Below, piece after piece: positions 36,564 to 48,307 of a DNA stretch of 64,000 nucleotides. The position numbers and the translations under genes were made by a program. Positions within the stretch are counted from its first letter, which is position 1. Each line of letters begins with the position of its first letter. A model generated the notes under the pieces. It was not told the DNA's origin. It did not search any database and was given only the letters and a program-made list of their open reading frames with translations. Origin of the DNA: Thalassotalea piscium (GTDB lineage: Bacteria; Pseudomonadota; Gammaproteobacteria; Enterobacterales; Alteromonadaceae). Location: assembly GCF_030295935.1 (NCBI RefSeq), contig NZ_AP027362.1:2418001-2482000 (forward strand). The letters are read 5' to 3'.

Positions 36564-37406
36564 TTAAAATTCGGGTACTACCGTTAAACTAATAGTACGC
36601 ATCTCTTTAAATACTTCCGGATCCTTTGAAACAGGTAAAGTGCCCGCTTTATACACTGCGACTTTTGCTGCATCACATACTACTCTATTGCCTTGACCAA
36701 TAACAACATTAGTAACAAACCCTGATGGTGCTAAACTTATTGTTAGTTTGCAAGAGCGTCCTTCCATTGTTGCTTTATCAGTAATTAAATTACGCTGAAT
36801 TGTTTGGCTTATCAATGCCGTATAACGACCAATTTCACTTAACATTTGTTGACGCCGTGCCTGCTGGCGACTTTCCATCTCTTCAGCCATTTGCTGCTCT
36901 AGTAAACGCTCTTGTGCAGCTCTTTCTTTGGCCTCTTTAGCTTTTCTTTGTCGTTCAGCTTCTTGCTTTATTTTCTGCTCTTTTTTACGTTGTTCATCTT
37001 TTAAACGCTTAGCTTTCTCGGCAGCTGCCTTTTTCTCTGCTTCTTTTTGCTCTGCTATTTTCTTTTTACGCGCTTTTTCTGCAGCAACAGCTTTGGCTTT
37101 TTTCTCTGCTGCTCTTTTTTTACGTAACTTTTCATCACGTGCTTTCTTTTCTTTAGCTTTCCTAGCCGCAGTTATTTTATCGCGCTTACGTTTCTCTTCC
37201 GCTGCTTCAGCTTGTTTAATTTTGTTTATTTGTGCTTCTATTGTTTTTCTTTCAACTGCTACAGCCGTAATTGGTTGCATAGGAGCAGCCATTGTTGTTG
37301 GCTTTGGCGGCGTTGAAGTAAAGTCACCAATAATCAAAACTAATAATACAATAACATGTAAAGTAACGCTTAAAGACAAAGGCGACAATGGTTTAAATTT
37401 AAACAA
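36564..37406 (-). CDS. tolA: Tol-Pal system protein TolA
   Basis: 280 residues: an N-terminal membrane anchor (about 13-32), a very long Lys/Glu/Ala-rich helix (about 55-195) and a small globular C-terminal domain ending in SLTVVPEF. It transmits energy from TolQR to Pal. The start is a TTG placed directly after the tolR stop (TAA-TTG), with GGAG six bases upstream inside tolR, so translation is tightly coupled. It is shorter than E. coli TolA (421), mainly in the helical region. Confidence 0.92.
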   Translation of the reverse strand: MFKFKPLSPLSLSVTLHVIVLLVLIIGDFTSTPPKPTTMAAPMQPITAVAVERKTIEAQINKIKQAEAAEEKRKRDKITAARKAKEKKARDEKLRKKRAAEKKAKAVAAEKARKKKIAEQKEAEKKAAAEKAKRLKDEQRKKEQKIKQEAERQRKAKEAKERAAQERLLEQQMAEEMESRQQARRQQMLSEIGRYTALISQTIQRNLITDKATMEGRSCKLTISLAPSGFVTNVVIGQGNRVVCDAAKVAVYKAGTLPVSKDPEVFKEMRTISLTVVPEF

Positions 37407-37832
37407 TTATTTCTCCGGAGAATCTGTCATTAAACCAACCGAAGGTACGCCTGCCTGCTTTTGCAATATCACCATTAACTGAATAACGGCATCGTATGAA
37501 ACAGCACCATCGCCATTAACAACAACAGGTGTGTCCGGCGCTTTAGCTAAATGCGCCTTTACCACAGCAGCAACTTCATCAGCAGACATAGGTTCATTTT
37601 TATTAGCGCCAACGGCTAAAAAGTATTCACCTTTAGCGTTAACTGATGCAACTAACGGCGGTTTACTGTCTTTGCTAAGTGGCTCTGCATCTGCCTTAGG
37701 TAATTCAACTTTTACCCCTTGAGTAATTAATGGTGCGGTAACCATAAAAATAATTAACAATACCAACATTACGTCTATATAAGGCACAACATTTATTTCA
37801 GCCACTTTTTTTCGTCTAACACGCGTATACAT
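37407..37832 (-). CDS. tolR: Tol-Pal system protein TolR
   Basis: 141 residues of the ExbD/TolR family. One TM helix (about 17-38) holds the essential Asp in VVPYIDVMLVLLIIFMV, and a periplasmic domain follows. Together with TolQ it forms the proton-driven stator of the Tol motor. It begins 12 bases after the tolQ stop and runs directly into tolA. Confidence 0.95.
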   Translation of the reverse strand: MYTRVRRKKVAEINVVPYIDVMLVLLIIFMVTAPLITQGVKVELPKADAEPLSKDSKPPLVASVNAKGEYFLAVGANKNEPMSADEVAAVVKAHLAKAPDTPVVVNGDGAVSYDAVIQLMVILQKQAGVPSVGLMTDSPEK

Positions 37833-37844
37833 AAAAGAAAGCCC

Positions 37845-38531
37845 TTATTGATTTTGTTGTTCGCCAGCGGTTTGTCTTTGTAAAATACTTGAAAACTCAT
37901 CCATAAAGTTACCGTAGCTATTTTCAAGCTTTTCAACTTGGTGACTAAATCGGTTAAACGCCATTACAGCAGGGATCGCGGCAAACAGTCCCATAGCCGT
38001 TGCTATTAATGCTTCTGCTATACCTGGTGCTACCATAGCTAAAGTCGCCTGCTCTACCGCACCTAATGCAATAAAAGAGTTCATAATTCCCCAAACAGTA
38101 CCAAATAACCCTATATACGGACTGATTGAACCGACTGTCGCCATAAAAGGTAAATGTGTTTCCAATTCATCTACCTCTCTCGATAATGCAACACGCATCG
38201 CACGATGAGTTCCATCCATGACTGCTTGCGGAGAACTAATATTACTTTTTCTAATTCGTGCAAACTCTTTAAATCCAGCAACAAATAAACTTTCAATACC
38301 ATAAATGTGTGAACGAGCACTAATTTCAGTGTACAGTTTACTTAAGTCTGCCCCACTCCAAAATTTGTCTTCAAACACTTGTAGCTGATTAGCAGCTTGG
38401 GTAATGTTTTTTCTGCGTTGAAAAATAACCGCCCAGCTGGCAATAGAAAAACTTAATAGCGTAAGCATAACTAATTGAACTAATAAACTCGCTTGTAAAA
38501 ATAAATCAAAGAATGATATTTCAGCTGACAC
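37845..38531 (-). CDS. tolQ: Tol-Pal system protein TolQ
   Basis: 228 residues of the MotA/TolQ/ExbB family with three TM helices (about 14-36, 137-160, 170-195). The [28 protein letters not shown] motif is diagnostic. The start is GTG with AGGAG nine bases before it, inside ybgC, which it overlaps by 11 bases. It conducts protons with TolR to power outer-membrane constriction. Confidence 0.95.
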   Translation of the reverse strand: MSAEISFFDLFLQASLLVQLVMLTLLSFSIASWAVIFQRRKNITQAANQLQVFEDKFWSGADLSKLYTEISARSHIYGIESLFVAGFKEFARIRKSNISSPQAVMDGTHRAMRVALSREVDELETHLPFMATVGSISPYIGLFGTVWGIMNSFIALGAVEQATLAMVAPGIAEALIATAMGLFAAIPAVMAFNRFSHQVEKLENSYGNFMDEFSSILQRQTAGEQQNQ

Positions 38532-38922
38532 GTTTTAACGCTCCTAATATAATTTCAGGTATGGCACAGGGTTTTGCTAACGCTAGGTTAACACAGGCAA
38601 CACGCACCTTAGCAGTACATATTAATATTTGTGATTGAGTGAAGATTTTTTGCTCAAAAACTATACTCGCGCCTTTTAATTGGCAAATTTTAGAGGTTAC
38701 CAGTAGTAAGTCATCAAGCTTTGCGGAAGCTAAGTTCTCCATTTCAACCTTTCTGACCACAAAACCTATATTTTGTTCTAAAAAATCTGACTGATTTATA
38801 CCTCGTAGTCTCAAAAATTCTGTCCGAGCTCTTTCAAAAAACTTGAGGTAGTTAGCATAATATACAATACCGCCAGCATCAGTGTCTTCGTAGTAAACTC
38901 TAATATGATGTTTATCGTTCAT
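38521..38922 (-). CDS. ybgC: Tol-Pal associated acyl-CoA thioesterase YbgC
   Basis: 133 residues with the hot-dog fold. The 4-HBT type active site [24 protein letters not shown] is at 10-33. It hydrolyses short acyl-CoA thioesters in the cytoplasm; its link with Tol is unclear. ATG 38922 ([15 protein letters not shown]) is chosen because relatives begin near this point; a TTG four codons earlier is also possible. It heads the tol cluster. Confidence 0.93.
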   Translation of the reverse strand: MNDKHHIRVYYEDTDAGGIVYYANYLKFFERARTEFLRLRGINQSDFLEQNIGFVVRKVEMENLASAKLDDLLLVTSKICQLKGASIVFEQKIFTQSQILICTAKVRVACVNLALAKPCAIPEIILGALKRVS

Positions 38923-39338
38923 TGATAACTTCAATCGATTAGTAAATGTATTGTAATTAAAGATCTATAGATCTTCAGTTTATTAGCTTTATGTAGAGCT
39001 ACGCTTTGCAAATCACGTAAAAGTGTTTTTCTTTCACAAATGATATGTGCTTACTAAATAAGAGCAAATCAGGCGGAAAAAAAATTAAAATACAAGCTTA
39101 GTCAGTCTATAGATATAGTAATAGATATATTGGCAGACAAACAAGTCTTAATCACACTAGATTGTAAGAATTTACGAATTATAAATACTGATGGCTAAAC
39201 ATAAGCTTTTTATGTTCGGTAATTTGGAAAGAATCGGGGATAAAAACTGTTATAAACTACAAATTATAGTTTATTTACAACACATTGTGTTTTTATTAAC
39301 GATGAGTCTACATTTTATTTTGATCACTATTTGGTACT
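38923..39338. other. Non-coding stretch upstream of ybgC
   Basis: The first 416 bp of a 1,043 bp gap between ybgC and ruvB, very A/T-rich. It must contain the tol-pal promoter. I see no open frame with a ribosome site, no RNA gene and no repeat here. Confidence 0.5.
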
Positions 39339-39339
39339 A

Positions 39340-39498
39340 CACCAGTTTCATTAATTAAGCGATCTATCTTATACGCAGTGAAACAGTCAAATACAAGGCA
39401 CTTATTATCATAACCAGTTGTTATCATTATAAAATAAGCAACGCAGCAGTTGATGTTTTTAACCGGTAGAAATGATCACATAGTTAGTGAGATTGGTA
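39340..39498 (+). repeat. MITE family A, short form copy 6 (159 bp)
   Basis: Both ends are preserved (CACCAGTTTCATTAA at left, GATTGGTA at right). It lacks the central 50-base segment with the GGGCAAT hairpin. The flanking triplets CTA and TTA differ by one base. It separates the tol-pal cluster from the ruv genes. Confidence 0.82.
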
Positions 39499-39694
39499 TT
39501 ACACCAAACCAATAAACTGCATAAAAAATTACAACTTTATAATACTGTTTCTTAGAGCTAAAACACCAAGAAGCTTGGTAAATTAAAATGAGGGGACTGA
39601 ATCTATATTGGGGTAGGTAATACTAGAGGCTTATATTTTTACACTTTCTACTTCACATTAGTTTATCTAATCCGAATATAGTAATTTAATTCAG

Positions 39695-39723
39695 TTGTCT
39701 AAAGTAATTACTCTAAGTAGAAT
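39695..39723 (+). promoter_or_regulatory. Sigma70-like promoter of the candidate small RNA
   Basis: TTGTCT at 39695-39700, a 17-base spacer and TAGAAT at 39718-39723. No plus-strand gene follows before the terminator at 39871. Confidence 0.5.
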
Positions 39724-39729
39724 ACTCTT

Positions 39730-39898
39730 ACTTTCTGAGCTAGCGCAGTGAAACAACTCGACTCCCAACAGTTATTTCATTAGCCGGAATTTTTTGAGTA
39801 AATTTTATTTATTCTCTCTGACATGTTTTCTGGAAATGTAATTCCTTCTATCAACTTATTACTAAGTTGGCCCGCAGTGTATCTGCGGGCTTTTTTTT
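39730..39898 (+). ncRNA. Candidate small RNA (about 170 nt), unknown family
   Basis: A well-formed promoter is followed after about 150 bases by a strong rho-independent terminator (CCCGCAG/CTGCGGG stem and eight T). No convincing reading frame lies between them. The strand is opposite to all nearby genes. An alternative is a tiny peptide gene or a terminator for read-through; the sequence does not match any small RNA I recognise. The 5' end is estimated from the -10 box. Confidence 0.45.
39871..39898 (+). terminator. Strong rho-independent terminator on the plus strand
   Basis: CCCGCAG, loop TGTAT, CTGCGGG, then C and eight T. It is orphaned: no plus-strand gene precedes it. It also faces the end of ruvB, but the T run is only on the plus strand. 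Confidence 0.85.
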
Positions 39899-39965
39899 GT
39901 CAAAAATTTATTGGTAAGCCTGAATGTACGTTTATCTCTAAAAGTTGTTGTTTGAAGTAAATAGT

Positions 39966-40976
39966 TTATTTTAGTTCAGGCTTATCTATACCAAAATGCA
40001 AGTAAGCTTTATCGGTAACAATACGCCCTCGTGGTGTTCGTTGTAAAAAGCCTTGCTGAATTAAAAAAGGTTCAAGTACGTCTTCAATTGTTTCGCGCTC
40101 TTCACCAATAGCAGCGGCAACGTTATCTAAGCCAACAGGACCTCCCATAAACTTGTCGATTATGGCGGTTAATAGTTTTCTATCCATAATGTCAAAGCCT
40201 TCATTATCAACTTCAAGCATACGTAAAGCATCAGCTGCAGTGCCCTGATTAACTACTCCTTGTGTTTTTACATCTGCAAAGTCTCTCACTCTGCGTAGTA
40301 AACGGTTGGCTATTCTTGGTGTACCTCTTGATCGCTTAGCTATTTCAAATGCACCTTGATCATCAATAGTTAAATTAAGAAAGTGTGCTGAACGATTAAC
40401 GATATCTGTTAAGTCTTTACTATTATAAAATTCTAAACGCTGAACTATACCAAAGCGGTCACGCAACGGAGAAGTTAAAGCACCAGCCCTTGTAGTTGCT
40501 CCGATCAGAGTAAATGGGGGTAAATCAAGTTTTATTGAGCGTGCAGCAGGCCCTTCACCGATCATAATATCTAATTGGTAATCTTCCATCGCCGGGTATA
40601 ATATTTCTTCAACTACAGGGCTTAACCGATGTATTTCATCAATAAAAAGCACATCATTTTCTTCTAAGTTCGTTAATAACGCAGCTAAGTCTCCAGCCTT
40701 TTCTAAAACTGGGCCCGAAGTAGTTCTAATGCTTACACCCATCTCATTGGCAACAATATTCGCCAATGTCGTTTTACCTAGCCCAGGAGGACCGAATATC
40801 AATAAATGATCTAATGGTTCACTGCGTTGCCTTGCCGCTTGAATAAAGATTTCCATTTGTGACTTTACATGATCTTGCCCTGTATAATCAGACAACATTT
40901 TAGGACGAATGGCACGGTCAACACTTTCATCTTCGATGGTCGCCACAGGTTGGATCAAACGATCAGCTTCAATCAT
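39966..40976 (-). CDS. ruvB: Holliday junction branch migration ATPase RuvB
   Basis: 336 residues, the standard RuvB length. The AAA+ core has Walker [10 protein letters not shown] (about 63-71), Walker [10 protein letters not shown], sensor 1 [18 protein letters not shown] and a C-terminal winged helix with [11 protein letters not shown]. It drives branch migration of RuvA-bound junctions. It lies 33 bases after ruvA, with which it forms an operon. Confidence 0.97.
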   Translation of the reverse strand: MIEADRLIQPVATIEDESVDRAIRPKMLSDYTGQDHVKSQMEIFIQAARQRSEPLDHLLIFGPPGLGKTTLANIVANEMGVSIRTTSGPVLEKAGDLAALLTNLEENDVLFIDEIHRLSPVVEEILYPAMEDYQLDIMIGEGPAARSIKLDLPPFTLIGATTRAGALTSPLRDRFGIVQRLEFYNSKDLTDIVNRSAHFLNLTIDDQGAFEIAKRSRGTPRIANRLLRRVRDFADVKTQGVVNQGTAADALRMLEVDNEGFDIMDRKLLTAIIDKFMGGPVGLDNVAAAIGEERETIEDVLEPFLIQQGFLQRTPRGRIVTDKAYLHFGIDKPELK

Positions 40977-41009
40977 AATTATTAATTAAACCTTTTAGTA
41001 AACATACTA

Positions 41010-41627
41010 TTAAAGCATTGACTTTAGTGCATCACGGATCAAGTCTTCACTGTCCATACCTGCTTGAAAAACAGCCCTAATCGCTTTATCAGCTTGTGAC
41101 TGATTGTACCCTAAAGAGATCAAGGCGTTAATCGCATCACCTTTAATGTTATTGGTCAATACCGGTTGTGAATTAGCGCTTGAAGAGTTAAGCGTAAACG
41201 TTGAAACACTTTCATCGGTATGCCAGTCTTTTATGCGATCGCGCATTTCAATTAATAATCGTTCTGCTGTTTTTTTGCCAACACCAGGAATTTTAACAAT
41301 AGTGGTTAAGTCATCATGAACCACACAACTTACAAACTGCTCTGCTGACATACCAGACAATATGGCTAAACCTAATTTAGGACCAACGCCATTTACCTTA
41401 ATTAGTAACCTAAATAGCTTACGCTCTGTTTTATTAGCAAAACCATAAAGTAATTGGGCATCTTCCCTAACAACAAAATGGGTAAATATTATTGCTTCTT
41501 GGTTAAGCTCAGGCAAAGCGTAAATACTTGTCATTGGCATAGTCACTTCATAACCAACGCCATTACATTCAATTAATATCTCTGGGGCTATTTTCTCAAC
41601 CAGTAATCCACGTAAACGACCAATCAA
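41010..41627 (-). CDS. ruvA: Holliday junction binding protein RuvA
   Basis: 205 residues. The OB-fold N-terminal domain ([12 protein letters not shown]), the two helix-hairpin-helix motifs ([18 protein letters not shown] and [19 protein letters not shown]) and the C-terminal UBA-like RuvB contact domain ([12 protein letters not shown]) are all present. The start is TTG. It is 83 bases downstream of ruvC. Confidence 0.96.
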   Translation of the reverse strand: MIGRLRGLLVEKIAPEILIECNGVGYEVTMPMTSIYALPELNQEAIIFTHFVVREDAQLLYGFANKTERKLFRLLIKVNGVGPKLGLAILSGMSAEQFVSCVVHDDLTTIVKIPGVGKKTAERLLIEMRDRIKDWHTDESVSTFTLNSSSANSQPVLTNNIKGDAINALISLGYNQSQADKAIRAVFQAGMDSEDLIRDALKSML

Positions 41628-41710
41628 AACAACAAACTCTTTGCAAAATAATAGGCTTAAGATAACACTAGATAAATATACAGTAAAGTAGAATTGTACA
41701 TGGCTTTATT

Positions 41711-42238
41711 TTAACGTAATCGACCACGCACTGTTTTTTTCACCTGCCCTGACATTTTAACTAAAGAGTCATAACTATGCGCATGGCAAAGGGCTACGGC
41801 TAAAGCATCTGCGGCATCGGCTTGTGGTGTAGCGGGTAGTTTTAAAATAGTTTTAACCATGTGTTGTACCTGTGCTTTGTCTGCAGCACCCGTACCAACA
41901 ACTGATTTTTTTATTTGCCTTGCTGAATACTCTGCAACAATAAGTTTTGCATTTGTGGCTGCTACAATAGCTGCGCCACGTGCTTGCCCTAACTTTAAGG
42001 CAGAATCGGGATTTTTTGCCATAAATACCTGCTCAATAGCAAACATGTTGGGGTTAAATTGCATTATAATTTCTGACACACCAGCAAAAATTGTTTGCAA
42101 ACGGCCAGCTAGGTCGTCACCTGAGGCAATTGCTTTAATACAGCCGCTACCAAGGTAGGTAAACTTTCTACCTTGTTGCGCTATCACCCCGTAACCGGTT
42201 AAGCGAGAACCGGGATCTATCCCTAAAATAATACTCAA
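41711..42238 (-). CDS. ruvC: Holliday junction resolvase RuvC
   Basis: 175 residues. The RNase H-like nuclease has the catalytic acids in [15 protein letters not shown] (Asp8), [12 protein letters not shown] (Glu) and the [13 protein letters not shown] end. It cuts junctions made by RuvAB. The start is TTG preceded by AAGGG. The MITE and aspS terminator lie between it and aspS, so it has its own promoter. Confidence 0.96.
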   Translation of the reverse strand: MSIILGIDPGSRLTGYGVIAQQGRKFTYLGSGCIKAIASGDDLAGRLQTIFAGVSEIIMQFNPNMFAIEQVFMAKNPDSALKLGQARGAAIVAATNAKLIVAEYSARQIKKSVVGTGAADKAQVQHMVKTILKLPATPQADAADALAVALCHAHSYDSLVKMSGQVKKTVRGRLR

Positions 42239-42265
42239 AGTTACCCTTAATTACATATGGTTTGA

Positions 42266-42425
42266 TACCAATCTCACTAATTATTTGATCATTTCTACTG
42301 GTTAAAGCAATCAACTACTGCGTTATTTATTTTATAATTAGAACAACTAGTTATGAAAATAAATGCCTTGTATTTGACTGTTTTCACTGCGTATAAAATA
42401 GATCACTTAATTAATGAAACTGGTA
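42266..42425 (-). repeat. MITE family A, short form copy 7 (160 bp)
   Basis: Both ends are intact, and the centre lacks the same segment as copy 6. A perfect TGA triplet lies on both sides (42263-42265 and 42426-42428). It is inserted between aspS and ruvC, genes usually close together in relatives. Confidence 0.85.
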
Positions 42426-42448
42426 TGATACGTAAAAATGACATAAAA

Positions 42449-42480
42449 AATGCAGTTAAAGCATACACTTTAACTGCATT
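42449..42480 (-). terminator. aspS terminator
   Basis: A 13-base perfect stem (AATGCAGTTAAAG / CTTTAACTGCATT) with a six-base loop. On the minus strand a T run follows. It stands 18 bases after the aspS stop. Confidence 0.88.
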
Positions 42481-42498
42481 ATCTTCATTAAACTATAA

Positions 42499-44265
42499 CT
42501 ACTTTTGTTCTTTAGCTACCGTTTGTATACCTAATTCAGCCAGTTGAGCAGGATTTGCTTTACCTGGAGCATTAGTTAACGGGCAAGCTGCCGTAGTTGT
42601 TTTAGGGAATGCCATAACGTCACGAATTGAACTCGCTCCTGTCATTAGCATCACTAAACGGTCTAAACCAAATGCTAAACCAGCATGCGGCGGCGCACCA
42701 TATTGTAAAGCTTCAAGTAAGAAACCAAATTTTTCTTGCGCTTCTTCATCGCTAATACCGAGTATTCTAAACACAGCTGCTTGCATATCTTGCTTATGAA
42801 TACGAACTGAACCACCACCTAATTCACAACCGTTCAATACCATGTCGTATGCATCAGACAACGCACCTACAGGGTTAGCTTCTAACTCTTGCGCTGTTAG
42901 ATTAGTTGGCGCAGTAAACGGGTGATGAATCGCATGCATTTGACCATCAACTTCTTCAAACATTGGGAAGTCAACAACCCATAATGGCTTCCACTCTCCC
43001 TGAAGTAGGTCTAAGTCTTCTCCTAATTTAAGGCGCAATGCACCTAATGATTCAGTTACCACGTTGTAGGTATCTGAACCGAAGAAGATAATATCTCCTG
43101 TGTTAGCATTAGCACGTTCAAGTAATGCATTGACTGATTCTTCAGTTAAAAACTTTAAAATCGGCGATTGCAAGCCTTCAAGTCCAGCATCTCTGTCATT
43201 AACTTTAAGCCACGGCATACCTTTAGCGCCGTAAATTCCAACAAATTTGGTTAAATCGTCTAGATTTTTGCGTGAAAACTTAGCCGCGCCACCAGGGACA
43301 CAAATAACTGAAACTCGCCCTTTTGCATCATTTGCAGGACCAGAGAATACTTTAAATTCAACATCTTTTAGAATATCAGCAACATCAACAATTTCTAATG
43401 GATTACGTAGATCAGGCTTATCAGAGCCAAAGCGTGTCATGGCTTCTGAATACGGCATACGTGGAAACTCACCTAAATCTACATTAAGTAACTGTTGAAA
43501 TAATTCACGGATCATGGTTTCAGTAACTTCCATTACTTGATCAGAGCTCATGAATGAGGTTTCAATATCAATTTGGGTAAATTCAGGTTGACGATCGGCA
43601 CGTAAATCTTCATCACGGAAACATTTTACGATCTGATAATAACGTTCCATCCCTGACATCATCAGTAACTGCTTAAACAGTTGCGGCGATTGAGGTAGAG
43701 CAAAAAATTGACCTTTATGGGTACGGCTTGGCACTAAATAATCGCGCGCGCCTTCAGGGGTCGCAGCTGTTAAAATTGGCGTTTCAATATCTAAAAAGCC
43801 TTGTTTTTCTAACGATGAGCGTACCGCCGAAGTTACTTTCGCACGAAAGCGTAAACGTTCAGTCATTTCAGCACGACGCAAATCTAAATAGCGATATTTT
43901 AAACGTTGCTCTTCAGAGTTTATTTGGTTGCTATCAAGAGGCAAAGGCGCCGATCTATTTAAAATAACAAGGTCTAATCCAAGCACTTCAATCGCACCTG
44001 TTTTCATGTCTTTATTAACTTGGCCTTCTGGGCGAGCTCTTACTTTGCCGCGAACCTGTACACAAAACTCATTACGTAAAGCGTTTGCTTTAGTAATTAC
44101 ATCTGGTAAGTCTGGATCATATACTACTTGTACTATCCCTTCTCGGTCGCGTAAATCTAAAAAGATCACTGCACCTAAGTCACGACGACGGTTAACCCAG
44201 CCACACAATGTAATTTCTTGACCAATATGAGATTCGTTGACCTCACCACAATAAAGCGTACGCAT
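42499..44265 (-). CDS. aspS: Aspartyl-tRNA synthetase
   Basis: 588 residues, as in E. coli (590). It has an N-terminal OB anticodon-binding domain (about 1-105), class II motif 1 near FLDIETPIL, motif 2 [19 protein letters not shown], the bacterial GAD insertion (about 285-420) and motif 3 [15 protein letters not shown]. It charges tRNA-Asp with aspartate in the cytoplasm. It is the only gene of its transcript and ends in a strong hairpin. Confidence 0.98.
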   Translation of the reverse strand: MRTLYCGEVNESHIGQEITLCGWVNRRRDLGAVIFLDLRDREGIVQVVYDPDLPDVITKANALRNEFCVQVRGKVRARPEGQVNKDMKTGAIEVLGLDLVILNRSAPLPLDSNQINSEEQRLKYRYLDLRRAEMTERLRFRAKVTSAVRSSLEKQGFLDIETPILTAATPEGARDYLVPSRTHKGQFFALPQSPQLFKQLLMMSGMERYYQIVKCFRDEDLRADRQPEFTQIDIETSFMSSDQVMEVTETMIRELFQQLLNVDLGEFPRMPYSEAMTRFGSDKPDLRNPLEIVDVADILKDVEFKVFSGPANDAKGRVSVICVPGGAAKFSRKNLDDLTKFVGIYGAKGMPWLKVNDRDAGLEGLQSPILKFLTEESVNALLERANANTGDIIFFGSDTYNVVTESLGALRLKLGEDLDLLQGEWKPLWVVDFPMFEEVDGQMHAIHHPFTAPTNLTAQELEANPVGALSDAYDMVLNGCELGGGSVRIHKQDMQAAVFRILGISDEEAQEKFGFLLEALQYGAPPHAGLAFGLDRLVMLMTGASSIRDVMAFPKTTTAACPLTNAPGKANPAQLAELGIQTVAKEQK

Positions 44266-44517
44266 ACTATTTTGCCCTGATAACTATGAACTAACCGATG
44301 GAGTAGCAACTATTTGCCACTAGTTTCTGTTAGCATAAAAAATGTTGCACATTATATAGTAAAGCGAAAGATTGTCACCTAACTAATTAATTTTCCAGTA
44401 GGATAAATACGATATTTCCTCTCTAATTATCGACTAAAAAGGTTAATTAATATCGATAATTACAACAGCATTTAATCCTATTACAAATTCAGTTAAAATA
44501 GTGCTAATTTACGCTAG

Positions 44518-46226
<1,709 letters not shown>

Positions 46227-46236
46227 CTAACTATGT

Positions 46237-46971
46237 TTACAAGTACTTATCATAAATTAATTGGTAAGTACCATTTTTTCTCATTTCCTTAATGCGTAGG
46301 TCAAATGTGTCACGCATTTCTTTAGTTCTAAAGCCTGCCGCGTAGGGCCTTTCCCCAAAAATATAATGCACCTTAAAAGGTTTAGTTAATTCGCTATCAG
46401 CATGAGATTTCAAATAAAGCTTAAAGATACTGATGTCTAATATAATCACTTCTGTTCGGTGCAAAAATAATAACTCTATTTGTTTATCTTGCTCGGGTAC
46501 TTCTCGATAATTCATAAAACGTGTTGATGTTAGCTCATATTCTGAGCCTAAATATTTTTTAGCATTCTGAAATGCAGTAATATCTTTACCTGCTAAGTCA
46601 CTAATCGAAGTTATTGAAAAGTCATTTTCTAATAAGGTCACAGCTATATTTTGATAATAAACATAGGGTTCACTAATATACATTTCTGCAAAACTGGCAT
46701 CTGGTGGGACCGTAAGCAAGCCATCTGCATTAAATTGTTGGAAACCTGTAGGACCTCGACCAAAAGGAATATAGATAAAAGAAACATCTATATCCTCAAA
46801 TGCTTTACGCATTAAATCTAATTGAATACCTTGATCATCTTCTTCAATTACATAGGGAGGTTTATTTAAACCAGCAACGATAGTTTTTTGTTCTATTTGA
46901 ACAGCATTTTCAGCAAAAACTGATGTGCTTAGTAATAGCGACGCTAAAACGCACTTAAGGTTGATTTTCAA
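46237..46971 (-). CDS. Periplasmic solute-binding protein, family 3 (amino-acid type)
   Basis: 244 residues with a signal peptide (about 1-20, ending VFAEN). The SBP_bac_3 fold is seen in PPYVIEEDDQGIQLDLMRKAFED, FNADGLLTVPPD and AFQNAKKYLG. No ABC permease or ATPase genes adjoin it. The lack of partners, common in Alteromonadales, suggests a sensor or an orphan binding protein. The ligand is unknown. Confidence 0.8.
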   Translation of the reverse strand: MKINLKCVLASLLLSTSVFAENAVQIEQKTIVAGLNKPPYVIEEDDQGIQLDLMRKAFEDIDVSFIYIPFGRGPTGFQQFNADGLLTVPPDASFAEMYISEPYVYYQNIAVTLLENDFSITSISDLAGKDITAFQNAKKYLGSEYELTSTRFMNYREVPEQDKQIELLFLHRTEVIILDISIFKLYLKSHADSELTKPFKVHYIFGERPYAAGFRTKEMRDTFDLRIKEMRKNGTYQLIYDKYL

Positions 46972-47110
46972 ACGGCAATAATCCTTACAACTTAAATAAT
47001 AATTCGCTTTATTGATAACTATTTAGGTAATACTCTTGCTAAAACGGTTAGAGTCTTAGTAGTATTCTAGCAGTTATTTTGAAAAAACGTTTAAAAGATT
47101 AAAGGAAGTT

Positions 47111-47479
47111 ATGCCAAACATTTGGTTTGAACGCCGATTATCCAATATCGCACAGCGCAAAGATGATCACCGTAGTCCATTTCAACGTGACCGCGCACGT
47201 ATACTGCATTCGGCTGCATTTAGACGGTTACAGTCAAAAACCCAAGTTATGGGTAGTGGGCAAAGTGATTTCTACCGCACGCGATTAACACATTCGCTTG
47301 AGGCGGCTCAAATTGGCTCAGGGATCTGCGCTCAACTACGGATGAAAGACCCACTTCTTAGCAAAGCATTAATACCTAATGAAGATAGCTTAATAGAATC
47401 GTTATGTTTAGCCCATGATATTGGCCACCCACCCTTTGGAACAAAACACCACAAACGTATTTATTTTGGAGGTTTGTAA
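47111..47479 (+). pseudogene. dgt: Deoxyguanosinetriphosphate triphosphohydrolase, truncated
   Basis: The first about 116 residues match the N-terminus of dGTPase. [39 protein letters not shown] and the HD motif [14 protein letters not shown] are intact. The expected continuation (about 330 more residues, with the later metal-binding Asp) is replaced by [12 protein letters not shown] and a stop at 47479. The break falls at about 47463, where acquired-type genes begin. The fragment cannot be active. The rest of dgt is not in this window; it may lie beyond the right end if an island was inserted here. Confidence 0.85.
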
Positions 47480-47558
47480 CTCTAACACCTTAATTATAAA
47501 GGTAAAGGGGAAGAATCAACACATACATTTTATTACATACGTATTATTATTGTCAAGT

Positions 47559-48152
47559 TTAATTAGATAAATCATCCAGACTAGCCAAACAATTTTGTTC
47601 AAAAAGTTCCATAAAAATACTTACCTCAGGCATATCTTTCTTATAAGTGTCTACTTTCAAAGATAAACGCCTTTTAACAGAGACAAATTCTGGGTTATGA
47701 AATTTTAGTTCATCGCATGCTTTAAAGTAAGCAGTAAGAACATCGGCTGCTTTTACTAACTTCTTATACTCTTTATCTACCTGCTTTTGTATAACTAGCT
47801 CTTTGAATAGCGGTTGCAACTTTTCAGGTAAGGAATTCAAACACTCTATCTCAGCTAAATCTTCTATTTTTTTAAATTCCTCTGTTAACGCGGGTGAACT
47901 GTACTTGGTAACATGGTTTATATCTTGAAGTTTTGTTTCTGAAACTTCGTGATATAAAGCGATAGTGGCGGCTTTTTCAGGACTTATATGACCATCACAA
48001 TAAACATTTTTAATCGTTGCTAATAAATGTGCAATTACGGCTACCTGATGACTATGCTCAGCTACATTCTCTTCCTTCACTAAATGCATAGGAGACCAGC
48101 GTTTAATGAGGTTCATTCGAAGTATCCAAGCTAAAAAAGAACTATTTTTCAC
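47559..48152 (-). CDS. yfbR: YfbR-like HD-domain 5'-deoxynucleotidase
   Basis: 197 residues, similar in length to E. coli YfbR (199). The HD-domain metal ligands are visible in ENVAEHSHQVAVIAHLL, LYHEVSETKLQDI and VKAADVLTAYFKACDEL. One position is notable: the usual HD pair in YHDASE appears here as HE. The GTG at 48152 gives an N-terminus that aligns with E. coli (K-x-S-x-F-x-A) and has AGAGG at proper spacing. The enzyme removes phosphate from deoxynucleoside monophosphates. It lies directly beyond the broken dgt gene. Confidence 0.8.
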   Translation of the reverse strand: MKNSSFLAWILRMNLIKRWSPMHLVKEENVAEHSHQVAVIAHLLATIKNVYCDGHISPEKAATIALYHEVSETKLQDINHVTKYSSPALTEEFKKIEDLAEIECLNSLPEKLQPLFKELVIQKQVDKEYKKLVKAADVLTAYFKACDELKFHNPEFVSVKRRLSLKVDTYKKDMPEVSIFMELFEQNCLASLDDLSN

Positions 48153-48307
48153 AAAAACCACCTCTTAATAAAACTAATGTTATTTTTTATTTGACTATTG
48201 AAAATACAATTTCAATGACTCAAAAAGTTTCCTGCTAAAGGATGCGCTATAAATAAATTTCCTCCCCACTTGATTCATCAAGTGGAATATTTCCATATAT
48301 TGTAATG

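Noticed and set aside
36928-37482. Long plus-strand reading frame opposite tolA (184 codons)
   Set aside because: It is a mirror of the low-complexity Lys/Ala/Glu helix of tolA, giving a Phe/Ser/Ala-rich nonsense protein with no ribosome site.
42353-42547. 64-codon plus-strand frame between ruvC and aspS
   Set aside because: It starts in a MITE copy and runs through the aspS terminator into the antisense of aspS.
47463-47558. Tn7-type end at the dgt breakpoint
   Set aside because: I looked for TGT-starting ends with internal transposase-binding repeats and saw none; no tns genes are in the window. The mechanism stays open.
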